Shown here one piece after another: positions 47,509 to 57,700 of a DNA stretch of 64,000 nt. The stretch's first letter is position 1. Each line of letters begins with the position of its first letter. The DNA comes from Verrucomicrobiota bacterium (GTDB lineage: Bacteria > Verrucomicrobiota > Verrucomicrobiia > Opitutales > Opitutaceae). The notes below the pieces were generated by a model, which did not search any database, had not been told where the DNA came from, and worked only from the letters and a program-made list of their open reading frames with translations. The stretch spans positions 1 to 64,000 of the forward strand of contig JAEZGX010000012.1 in the NCBI GenBank assembly GCA_023416735.1, in the 5' to 3' direction. The position numbers were made by a program, and so were the translations under genes.

Positions 47509-49341
47509 TCACCACCACAGCTTCAGATGCAGCCAGTCGCGCAGGCGACGCGTGAAGATATCAAACAGGCTGCGCCGCTCTGTGGACAATTTCGCGATCC
47601 CCGTCATCCCCGGTCGCCACCACGGGAGTTGCTCGTTCGCCGGCTCCGCTCGCACCACGAAAAACGCTCCGCGTTCTTCCGCCACCGCTTCCGGTTCCAC
47701 GCGCACGACGCGCGCCGCATGGATCTCATCCGGCTGTCCGCTGAACGCCACCTCGACGGGCCCGCCCACTTCGATCAAAGGCGCATCTGCCTCCGGCACC
47801 AACAGCTCGAAATACAGCCCTTCCATCCGCGCGAAACGCAGCAGCGGATCGCCCTGCCGCACCGGCGCGCCCAACCGCTCCGACAAATCTCCATCATCCA
47901 GCGCCGTGCCCGTGAACGGCGCCCGCACCACCGTCTGCGCGATCTGATGCCGCAGTTTCTTCAACTGCGCCGCCACCTGGTCCCGCCGCGCCTCCGCCAC
48001 GCGCATCAACGCCAGATCGCCCGACGCTTCCGCCTGCTCACGCTCACGCGAATACCGACTCAAATCCGCCAGCCGCTCGCCTTCTTCCAGACGCAGCCGG
48101 GTGTCTTCCAACGCGAACAACGGCGTTCCTTCTTCCACCCAATCTCCCGGTGCCACATGCACCGCCGCCACAAAGCCGTCAAAGGGCGCACTGAACACCA
48201 TCTGCTGCTTCGGCCGAACGCGAAACTCCGCCTCCACGCGATAGGGCACGTGAATCAACAGGCTCGCTGCCAACACCAGTGCGAGCATCAATCCCGCGAG
48301 CTTCGGCCACGGGTTCCGCAAATTCGCCTGCCGGTGCAGCGCTTCCTCCGCCGCGCGTTTCATCCGACGAAACACACTGCCGCTCCGCCGCTCCTTCTGC
48401 GCCAGCACCGGCCCAATTTGATCCAGCGCCAACGCGAACTGCTCCGCTTCGTCCTGCGTGAACACGTCCCCTTCGCGGTGCAGCGTTACCGCGCCGACGA
48501 TCTTTCCCTCGCTGCGCAGCGGCACCGTGCAAAGTCCTTTCCAGCCGCGCGTCTTTCCCAGCGTTCGATGCTGCAGACACACGTCCGTGTTCGACCGATC
48601 CTTCACCGTGTCGCCACTGAGAGTCACCTCCGGCCAAAGGATGATCGTGTCCTGCTCGATCGCTTCCTCCATCGCTGCTTCGATCTCGCTCACCACCGCC
48701 ATCCGCGGCTCCACGCGGTTATGCTGATTCACCGCCGCGATCTCCACATACGGCTCGCGCCACCAGCCGAGCGCTACTCGCTCCGCTTGGTATCGCAGCG
48801 CGAGTTGATTGCACGCTTCCAACGCCGCCGCGTTGAAATTCTCCTGCGCTCGCACGCGTCCGCCGAACTCGATCGCCGCCGCGAGTTCATCCGCGCGCGT
48901 CCGGATCACGTCGAGTTCCCGTGCTCGCCGCCGCCGGCCCGCCGCGGTCGCCCAAAGCAGCACGCGATCCCGCCACGCCCCTTCGCTCGCCTCTTCAATC
49001 GTCGCGGCCGGCACTTTTCCGACGACGACCAGTGCGTCGTTTTCCGGCTCGTCCCACGGCAGCCGCAGCGCAAACCAAACCTCCGCCATCCCCGCCGGCT
49101 CCAGCACCAGCGGCTGCGCTTTGGTCGGCCGGGTCGACATCTTCTCCGGCAACGTCGCCGTCGCGCCCCAGCGCAACAACACCCGCTCCGGTTCCGCCGC
49201 ACTCGCCGGCCTTACGATCACCGCGGTCGTCGCGCCGATCACCGGTCCCGCGTCACGCAACCAAATCTGCCAAAACTCGCGATCGGTCGCTACCGTCTCC
49301 GCGCGAGTCCACTCACTGGCGGCACGCGATGTCAGGGCCAT
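47509..49341 (-). CDS. GAF domain / transmembrane / HlyD-like adaptor fusion
   Basis: 610 residues. Residues about 168-315 are a GAF domain (AALEACNQLALRYQAERVAL to FALALDQIGPVL), expected in the cytoplasm. A single membrane helix follows (LMLALVLAASLLIHV, 351-365), then a periplasmic HlyD/membrane-fusion part with FSAPFDGFVAAVHVAPGDWV, a short coiled-coil hairpin rich in E, R and A (about 413-465), VVRAPFTGTALDDGDLSE and beta-barrel segments to the C-terminus. A sensor on one side of the membrane is thus joined to an adaptor on the other. The N-terminal 165 residues contain another domain-like part that I did not recognise. It overlaps the second adaptor gene by 10 bp. Confidence 0.85.
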   Translation of the reverse strand: MALTSRAASEWTRAETVATDREFWQIWLRDAGPVIGATTAVIVRPASAAEPERVLLRWGATATLPEKMSTRPTKAQPLVLEPAGMAEVWFALRLPWDEPENDALVVVGKVPAATIEEASEGAWRDRVLLWATAAGRRRRARELDVIRTRADELAAAIEFGGRVRAQENFNAAALEACNQLALRYQAERVALGWWREPYVEIAAVNQHNRVEPRMAVVSEIEAAMEEAIEQDTIILWPEVTLSGDTVKDRSNTDVCLQHRTLGKTRGWKGLCTVPLRSEGKIVGAVTLHREGDVFTQDEAEQFALALDQIGPVLAQKERRSGSVFRRMKRAAEEALHRQANLRNPWPKLAGLMLALVLAASLLIHVPYRVEAEFRVRPKQQMVFSAPFDGFVAAVHVAPGDWVEEGTPLFALEDTRLRLEEGERLADLSRYSREREQAEASGDLALMRVAEARRDQVAAQLKKLRHQIAQTVVRAPFTGTALDDGDLSERLGAPVRQGDPLLRFARMEGLYFELLVPEADAPLIEVGGPVEVAFSGQPDEIHAARVVRVEPEAVAEERGAFFVVRAEPANEQLPWWRPGMTGIAKLSTERRSLFDIFTRRLRDWLHLKLWW

Positions 49342-50060
49342 TGGGTCGGTTGCTCTTGCTCGAAACTCAGCCAGCCGCGCAGGCCGGGTTTCAACACTTC
49401 ACTCGCATTGTCCAGCCGCGCCCGGCCTCGCATCAGTCCGCTCGACGGGTCCACCTGCGGATCCACAAACACGATGCGACAGCGCCAGGTCACGCCGACC
49501 TGCGGCACGTGCACCCACGCCTCCGTTCCTGGCCGGAGTTTCAATCCCGCTTCCGGCGACACGTAAAATCGCGCATCCAGCTCGCTCTGATCCAGCATCT
49601 CCAACAACGGCTCGCCGCGCTCCACGTATTCGCCGTCGACGTGATGCCGTTTCACGATCGTCCCGCGCTGCACCGCTTTCACCACCCGGCGATCCCGCCG
49701 TTCCACCGCCTCGGCCAGATCGATCTTCGCCACCTTCAACTCGATCTCCTTCTGCAGCGCCTCCGTCTCGCTGGTCATGTTCTCCGTAAACAATTGCTCC
49801 GCGCCGCGGTAATCGAACTCCCGCTTGCGCAACACCTCCGTCGCCCGCTCCACCTGCAGGTCCTCTTCGCCGTGCTCGAATTCCAACAACAGGTCCCCCG
49901 CCGCGACGGTGTCGCCTTCCTCGACCGCAACGCGCGCGAGCACACCGTCCACCGGCGCGCTCACTTTCATGGCCCGCACCGGCTCGAGCACCACTTCCAC
50001 TGGCCCCGCCCACGCGACACCGGCCAAGCCACAAACGAAGGTAACGACGCTCCACTTCAT
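49332..50060 (-). CDS. periplasmic HlyD-like adaptor
   Basis: 242 residues with a signal peptide (VVTFVCGLAGVAWAGP). AMKVSAPVDGVLARVAVEEG and the later KAVQRGTIVKRHHVDGEYVE are the two halves of a lipoyl-like domain around an alpha-helical hairpin (about 65-125); a beta-barrel follows (DPSSGLMRGRARLDN). This is the membrane-fusion protein architecture that links an inner-membrane transporter to TolC. It is short for the family and has no membrane anchor beyond the signal. The start overlaps the TolC-like stop by 4 bp (ATGA) and its end overlaps the GAF-HlyD gene by 10 bp. Confidence 0.88.
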   Translation of the reverse strand: MKWSVVTFVCGLAGVAWAGPVEVVLEPVRAMKVSAPVDGVLARVAVEEGDTVAAGDLLLEFEHGEEDLQVERATEVLRKREFDYRGAEQLFTENMTSETEALQKEIELKVAKIDLAEAVERRDRRVVKAVQRGTIVKRHHVDGEYVERGEPLLEMLDQSELDARFYVSPEAGLKLRPGTEAWVHVPQVGVTWRCRIVFVDPQVDPSSGLMRGRARLDNASEVLKPGLRGWLSFEQEQPTQWP

Positions 50061-51640
50061 CGCATCATCGCATCGAAGGGCGCCATCACAGAGAACCCGC
50101 CTGAACGGTCATCGACTCGGCTCACCACTTCGATGCCGTGCTTCTCAAACAACCGGCCGCTCACCGACCAAAGTTCCGTCACCGCTTTCGTGAGATCGAC
50201 GCGCGCCGCGAGTTCGCGCGTCCGCGCATCCGCCAGCCGGCGCTGCAACTCCGCGACCGCGAATCCCGAGGTCTGCCCTTGCTCCAGCCGCGCTTCCTCC
50301 AACTTCAATCCTTCCGCGGCAAAGTTTACCGAACTGCGCGCCGTCTCCAAACGCTGCCCCAACACTTCCAGCCGGCGCACCGCGTTCTCCACCTCCAACG
50401 CAATCCGCCGTTCGAGTTCCGTCTCTTGCAACTCGGCTTGCCGCACCCGCGCCTGAGCCGCGACCGCCTTCGCCCGGCCTTCACGGCGGCTAAGTGGAAT
50501 GCTCACACTCACGCCCATGCCCCATTGCGGTTCCCGCCCTCGAAATGCGAAATCGAGTGCATCCTCATACGAGGCCTGCAGGCCGTGCAGGCCGTAGGAA
50601 AAATGCACGTCGAGTTGCGGCAGCCGCTCGTTGCGAGCCGCCGCCCGACGAAACTTCTCCTGTTCGATGCGCTCGCGCGCCAGGAGGTAATCCGGTCGAT
50701 GCTCAAGCGCCGCCGAAAGAAAATCCTGCATCTGCACCATCGGCGGAGCCGACAGCAAATCGGCCTGCACCGTCGGCCGCGGCGTCGATCCATCCGCCTC
50801 AGGCTCCAACGCCAGCAGGCGCACGATCTCGAGCTGACGCTCCCGGTGAAAATCTTTCGCCAACAGCAATTCTTCCGTCGCCTCCGACACGCGCACGCGC
50901 GCTTCCGCCACGTCCACCGGGCTCAGGAATCCGAGTTCACGCCGACGCGTCGTTTCCTGCAGAAACCGTTCCGCCACCTGTAACGCCCCCGCCTTCACCT
51001 CCACGTTCGCCTCGGCATAGGCGAGATCGTAAAACGCGTTGAGCACTTCGACGCTCTTGTTGTTCACCGCCACCTGACGCGCCCGTTCCGTGATCAACAA
51101 CTGCGCACGCGCCACCCGCAGCGCCGAAAGATTCGCGCCGCGACCAAACCCCCGCAGCAGCGGCTGCTTCAACGTCACGCCGGTAAACGCCACATACTCC
51201 GGCGAGAAAAGCGCGTTGGGGAGCCCCGCCCGATTCACCGAGTTGTCCAGCTCGCTGAGTTGCGCCGAAAACTCATAGCTGGTGCCCCACGGCAAACGTC
51301 CGCCCACCCCTCCGCGCACCACCGTGTTTTCCTCTCGAAACAAACGCTGCTGCAGCGCCGCGAAGTCGATCGAGTTCTGCGACTTCTTGTTATCCTCGTA
51401 ATTCGCTTCCGCGAAAATCACCGGCAGAAAAGCCGACTCTTCCACGTGCACTTCAGCCGCGGCGATCTCGGGCGCCAGCGCTTCGACTCGCAGCGAGAAA
51501 TTTGCCGCCAGCGCGCGTTCGAGCGCCGCGCGCTCCGTCAGCGGAGCCGCGTTTGTCAGCGCCGGTGCAGCGCAGGCCAGCAAGGCCACGGCCGCGATTC
51601 GAGTGGGTTGAGGCAGGGAGAAGGGGTGCGCAGTCGCCAT
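50057..51640 (-). CDS. TolC-like outer-membrane channel
   Basis: 527 residues of the outer-membrane efflux protein family, with a signal peptide (IAAVALLACAAPALTNAA). The two related halves have long helices (RQVAVNNKSVEVLNAFYDLA and AKAVAAQARVRQAELQETEL) and short strands such as FTGVTLKQPLLRGFG, where the L-x-Q-P-L-L-R-G-F-G stretch is typical of TolC homologues. It forms the outer-membrane exit of the export system. It lies 87 bp after the giant gene and overlaps the adaptor gene by 4 bp. Confidence 0.92.
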   Translation of the reverse strand: MATAHPFSLPQPTRIAAVALLACAAPALTNAAPLTERAALERALAANFSLRVEALAPEIAAAEVHVEESAFLPVIFAEANYEDNKKSQNSIDFAALQQRLFREENTVVRGGVGGRLPWGTSYEFSAQLSELDNSVNRAGLPNALFSPEYVAFTGVTLKQPLLRGFGRGANLSALRVARAQLLITERARQVAVNNKSVEVLNAFYDLAYAEANVEVKAGALQVAERFLQETTRRRELGFLSPVDVAEARVRVSEATEELLLAKDFHRERQLEIVRLLALEPEADGSTPRPTVQADLLSAPPMVQMQDFLSAALEHRPDYLLARERIEQEKFRRAAARNERLPQLDVHFSYGLHGLQASYEDALDFAFRGREPQWGMGVSVSIPLSRREGRAKAVAAQARVRQAELQETELERRIALEVENAVRRLEVLGQRLETARSSVNFAAEGLKLEEARLEQGQTSGFAVAELQRRLADARTRELAARVDLTKAVTELWSVSGRLFEKHGIEVVSRVDDRSGGFSVMAPFDAMMR

Positions 51641-51668
51641 GATTGCGAGCGCACGCTAACACAGCCAC

Positions 51669-51705
51669 GGCCCATCCCGCCCTCCCCCTTTAGAGGGGAT
51701 GGCCC
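51669..51705 (-). terminator. hairpin between the giant gene and the TolC-like gene
   Basis: CCATCCC at 51672-51678 pairs with GGGATGG at 51696-51702, with flanking G-C pairs across a bulge; an alternative inner stem CCCCT/AGGGG also exists. It could cut transcription after the giant gene and so lower expression of the export genes relative to it. No T-tract follows. Confidence 0.4.
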
Positions 51706-51727
51706 GCAGTTCGACTCAGTTCATCCT

Positions 51728-54700
51728 TTAAATCTTTGAGATCGCACGCGGCCGCTCGAGCGACTCCAGCGAGCCCGCCGCGCTTGAAACTCCTTCAGCC
51801 GCTTCCGTGACGCCAAACGTCATTCCTTGCAGCGCCGGTCCCGCATCGGCCGGGACCTCGCCCGCGTGCGATCCAAGCGACGCGAGCACGACCACGCCTT
51901 CCTCCGCGTCCTCGGTATCGAGCGACACAAACCGGTAGCTCAGCGTAAACTCCACCGCCACCAGCCCGTCGCGTCGCAGGTCGAGCAGTTCCACCGCGCT
52001 GTAGGTGTTCAACGCAACTTTGAACGACCCACTCACCCACGCTCCATTGACGCCAAATTCGATTTCCCGAACCGTTCCCTCGGCGTTCAGTCCGGCCACA
52101 TTCACCGGAATGAGTTTCGAGGTTTCACCCGCGGCAAACACAAGCGTGCCCACGCTCCCTCCCGACCGATAGTTCAACACCAGCGTCTGCGTGGAGGGCA
52201 CCGAGAGTTGCACTGCGACGCTCGCCGATCCGTCAGCGGCGAAGCGAACTCGTTCGCTCACCACGACATTCGGATACGTCACCACCGAGAACCGCGTGCT
52301 CGCCGTGGCAAGATCGTCCGTCGCCACCAGATCGAAGATCGCCACACCCGCGACACCCGCATTCGCCGTCAGCTGCAATTCGCCGCCCACGATCCGCGCC
52401 TCCACCACGCGATTCTCGCCCACCGGACGCAGCGTGTAAGTCGCATTGCTGTCGGCGTCCGCGAAATAGTCCGCAAGAGCTATCTTCACCGTCTGCCCGT
52501 GGCTGAGCGTCTGCGCCGGGATGTTGTCGATCTGGCGCACGGCCTGGTTGAGGCCATCGAGCATCACATCGAAATCCGTGCTCGCAGTCGACGCGCCGTC
52601 GGACACTTCCACCGTGATCGTCGCTCGTCCGCTCGCCACGGCCTCCGTCGGCAGCACCAACTGCCACGCTCCATTCACGAACTCGATCTTCGCACGCTGC
52701 GCCGCAACGATCGTTTCGTCCGACGACGTCACACGCAGTTGCAGGCTGCTCAAACGCGTATCCGGATCTTGGATCGGCAGTCCAATCACCACGCGATCGC
52801 CACCACGGGCAACAACATCCTCGATCGGCTCGATCGTCGGCGTCTCGTTCGGCGCCAGTGGCACACCCGCCGCCAGCGACGCCAGCGCCTCGGCCGACAA
52901 CGCCGCCTCCGCCATCGCCGCATCGATCTCACCCGCGCCAAGCGCCGTCAGCACCGAGGACACTTCGGTCAACACCACCGCCTTGAGCGCCGCCAGATTC
53001 CGCGCGACGTCGCCGTCGGCCGCCAACTGCACGGCCTGATTCACCCGCGCGAGCACCGTCGCCGCCGCGTCCAACACGTTCTCGTCGAGCTCGCGTCCGG
53101 TAACCGACGCCGCCGCGTCAAGCACCGCGCGATTCGTTTCCACACCACCCAATTCGATCGCCGTGCGCACCGTGCCATCGCGCTCGATCAGCACGGACGC
53201 CAGCGCGTCCGCCATCGCCGACTGCAGCGTCGGATCATCATGGCCGCCGAGCAGGCCCGCGCCCGCCGTCAGCAGCGACGTCACCTCCGCGCCGGCGCGC
53301 AGCCCCGCGTCCGCCATCGCATCCGTGCCGCCGGCACGCGGATCATAGCTGCCCGCCGCCACGCCCGCCGGGAGGTTGAAGCTGCGCGAGATCAGCTCCG
53401 CCGCCTCGCCCGCGTCGAGCCCCTGCTCCATCAACGCCACCTGCAGCGTTGAGAGCGGGCTGATCGCCGTGCCCGTTCCACTGCCATACGAATCCGCCAG
53501 CGCCACCGTCGTCACCGGATTTTCGATACCGTTGTCGCGATCGACGCCGCCGATCAGCACGAACACGCCTTCTTCGGGATCGATCCGGCCGTTTCCGTTG
53601 GTGTCGAAAGGTGCCAACCGCCCGAGCCGCGCCACCGCGTCCGCTTCCGGAAGGACAGCTTCGTCGACGAAACTATAGAAGTTCTGCTCGTTCGGACTGA
53701 CGCGAGGCTCGCCCACATCATAGACGCCGTTGCCATTTAGATCGGCAAACACGAACTCCACATCCGCGAGTGGCAGATAACCTTGCGCCGCCGGCGCCAG
53801 CGGCGTCAGCGGTGCGATCACCGGCATCGCTTCGCCCACGATTCCGACCGCCTCGCTTTCATCGAGCGCCGCATCCCCATTCCGATCGAAGATCGCGAGC
53901 GGAGTGCCCGCCACCGGCAGCGCCGTGATTCCTTCCTGCGCCGCCGACATCATCTTCGTAAGTTCGTCGGCTGACATAAGCACGAATGCCTCGCCCTCGT
54001 CCATCGAGCCGTTGCCGTTCACATCGCGGTAAACCCGCATGAGCGCTGCATCCTCCGAGAGATCGACGCCATTCACCGCATAGAGCTGGATCTCGCTCTC
54101 ATCGAGTATCCCGTCTCCGTTCCGATCATACTCCGCCAACGCACCGAGCAGCGCGCCCACCGGCAGCTCATCGTCGTCGCCGCTCACCGGCGCATCCGGA
54201 TCATCGAAACTGAAGTTGCCCGCTTCGTCCGTCATCGTGAACGGCTCTCCTTCGTCGAGGATTCGGTTACCGTTCACATCGAGGAACACCATCGAGCCGC
54301 CCACATTCGACAGCCACGCCGAACCGCCGGAGGTGAGTCGCACCGTGATGGTTCCAATGCCGCCCATGCTCACGTGTAAGCGACCATCCTGCAGGCCCGC
54401 ATCGAAGCGGACCGATGCGCCCACCCACTTATAGCGAATTTCGATGCGCGACTCCCACGGCCACCAGCTCAGCTTGATGCTCACGCTGTAGGGAACGTTG
54501 ATCCCGCCCCAAGCCTCGCCCGACGCGCGCATACTGACTTTTCCATTTTCGATGCCGAAATGGATCGTGCCACTCGCGCCAAAGCTGCCGCCAATATGGA
54601 AACCGACGCTGCCCGACGCACCCCACGTTCCGTTGCGCGAATCGAACCAGGCCGACGCACTTCCCGAGTGCCCCCACAAACTCGCATTCCCGGAGAAGTT

Positions 54701-57700
54701 CGCCCAGAATCCGCTGGTCCGCATGTGCATGTCCATGAGCCCGTGCAGGGTGAAATCTTGGAACCGCACACTGGCGTTAACCCTCAGACTGAAGCCGTCC
54801 GCGGCCACCTGCGTCAGCGCATTCCGCAGGGTGCCAATCTCGTTATTGAGCGCATAAACCTTCAGATCCGTCCACGCGCGCACTCCGTAATCGGACCGCA
54901 CGTTGATCCGGAACTCGCCCTCCGCAGCCACCGTGCCGCGATTGCCGAATCGCAACTGCGCCGTGCCATCGAGATCGAAGAATCCATCCGTGCGGAAGAA
55001 TCCGAGCATCCGCAGCTCAATGAATCCCGCAATCCGGGCCGAAACCTCGGAAATCCACATCGACAACGTGCTGCCGCGCAACTCCAACCGCGCGCCTCCA
55101 TCGAGCGCTACCAGACCGTTCAGCAATGTGTAACTCACCCGATCGATCGCCAGATTGAGGCCCCACGAACCTGCCTCAATGGAGCCCCGCACGTCCACCG
55201 ACGAACCCGGCACACGTAGTTTCCCCGAAAATACGCCGTGGATGCCCGCACCCGACTGAACGCGGAACTCAACGTCACCGTCCACCCCGAGATTGCTGTT
55301 CCCCACCGCCAGCCGAACCAAACCACGCAGGTCATAGCTGCCCGCACTGTTCACAAAGCCGCTGACCGCGAAGGTGCTTTGGAAGCCGCTCAGATTCAGA
55401 CGAACCGTGCCCGTCTTCACCTCGATGTGCTGGAAGTCTCGCGAGATCTCCGTGCGGAACGTGCCGTCCACGCGCACTACGCCGCCGAGCAGCACGAACG
55501 CCGTCTGATCGACGTCCAGGACCAGCTTCTCGCCCGACAAATGCATGCTGCCGTTCAGCCGCGCATAGTCGCCCGGCACGTGCAGCTCACCATTGCGGAT
55601 CGTCGCCCTCAATCCGTCCGTGTGCCGCAGCCACACTTCCAGCGCACCGCTCGCGAAACGCTGCCCGCTTAACCGAAAATCCCACTGCGTGTTGCCGCGC
55701 AGCTCGAATTCGCCGTTCGCGTTCAGATAACCACTCCCCCCCCACGCCGAGCTGAAGCCCGGCAATGTGACGCGCGCCGTCGCCTCCCGCACAACGACGT
55801 TCACCCAGTTCTCTCCCGTCTCCACGCGGAAGCTGCCGGCGATCGTCGCAACACCCTTCAACAACGCGAACTCCGCCCGATTCACGTCGATCTCAAAGCG
55901 ATCGCCCGCCTGCCGCAGCGTGCCGTCGAACGTCGCCGTCGCTCCACCCGGCACCACGAGTTCGACGCCGCGCAGCGCGGCCGAAACTCCGTTCGCCTTC
56001 GAGATCGTCAGATTAACCGCCCCGAAAATTCCTGCCGTATCTCGACGGCCCAACGCCAGCATCGCGTCGCCGCTCAGATGGAAATCACCCGCCGTGTTGA
56101 TCCAGCCTTCGACCGCGAAGCTCGACGCCACGCCCGGAATCCGCGACTCTGCCGTCAGCCCGTTCGCCCACACCGTCAGCGTGCTGTTGCGCATCTCCGC
56201 CCGCAGTCCGCCGTCGAACAACACCGCGCCGCCCAACAGCACGAACCGGGTGTTCACCGACAAATCAAAGCCCCAGCTTCCCGCTTCCAGCGCCCCGGTG
56301 AAGTTCGCCCAATCGCCCGGCACAAACACCGTGCCCGCCACCGCGCCGCGCACACCTTCGCGCGAGATATTCACCGCCACCGAGCTCCGCACGCCGAGCG
56401 TCCAGTTGCGCTGCTGCAGCGTCGACGCGTTCTCATTCGGCGGATACGAACCCGCATTGAGCGTCGCCGCTCCGTCGAGGTTGAAATCGCCTTCCGAGTT
56501 CAGCCAGCCGTTGACGACGAAGCTCGTGTTCCACCCCGGGATACGGACGCTCCCCACGAGGTCTTTCGCCCAAAGCGTATAGAGATCACCCGCGCCGGTA
56601 ATCCGGAACGCGCCATCAATCCGCACGATGCCACCCAGCAACACGAACGCCGTCTGGTTCACATCCACTTCGAAGCTGTTCGCGTCCGCCCGGAAGCTGC
56701 CGTTGAGCCGCGCGTAATCCCCGCCCGGCACATACAGCTCACCGTTGCTGATCGATCCGCGAATGCCGCCGTCGTGCGAGATCGTCACCGCCGCCGTTCC
56801 GAAGATGCCGCCCGCCGTCTTGTTGCCCACCGCGAGCGACATCGTTCCGCTCACGTTGAACTCGCCCGCCGGATTCATCCAACCGTTGATCGTCATCGAC
56901 GCGCCGCCGAGCTTCGGCATCGCCAGCGTCGCCGTCATGCCGTCCACCCGCAGCGTCACGCCTTCATCCAAATCGATGCTCGTCGAGCCCTTCAATGTCG
57001 CGCCGGGCACGGAGATCACGGCGTTGTTCACCGCCACCCGCACGTAATTCGCGGGGATGCCGTTCACCGTCCCGTTTGTCGTATTGAGCCGCAGAACAAA
57101 ATCGCCCGCCAGCGTGAAGCCCGCCGTCGTCACGGTCGGAGCCAACATCGCGATATCCGCCACGATGCCATCGTCGGACGCGATGATCGTCCCGGTTCCG
57201 CTCATCTCCACGCCAAACACCGCCAATGCGATGTCCGCGTGCAGCATCATCCGGTCGGACAACACTTCGATCTCGAACTCACCGTCCAAGGTCGCGCTCT
57301 CCACTTTCAGACCGCCGCTCAGGTAAATCCGCAACATCGGCCCCGCCTCGACCGCCAACGCCGGCACCGTCACTCCGCCGATCATGAAGCCCGCGAGATT
57401 CAGCGCCGATTCGAACGTGCTCGCTCGCAGACTCCACGTTCCATGCACGCTGCCGCCGTTCAGCGCCTCGTCCTGCAGCACCAGATCGAGGCTGGTCGCC
57501 ACGCCACCGTCTCCAAAAATGAAATACCCGTCGTAGCCGAACACGAACGGCGACCAGTCGCCGACCGTTACCGCCAGCACGCCTTCGTGCCGCATCACGA
57601 CGAGTTCATTCCCCTTCTCCACCGTCAACACCGCCTGCCCGCTGAAGGTTTGCCCAAACAGCGTCAGATCCATAGCAAGGCCCAGCGACACGCTGTTCGC

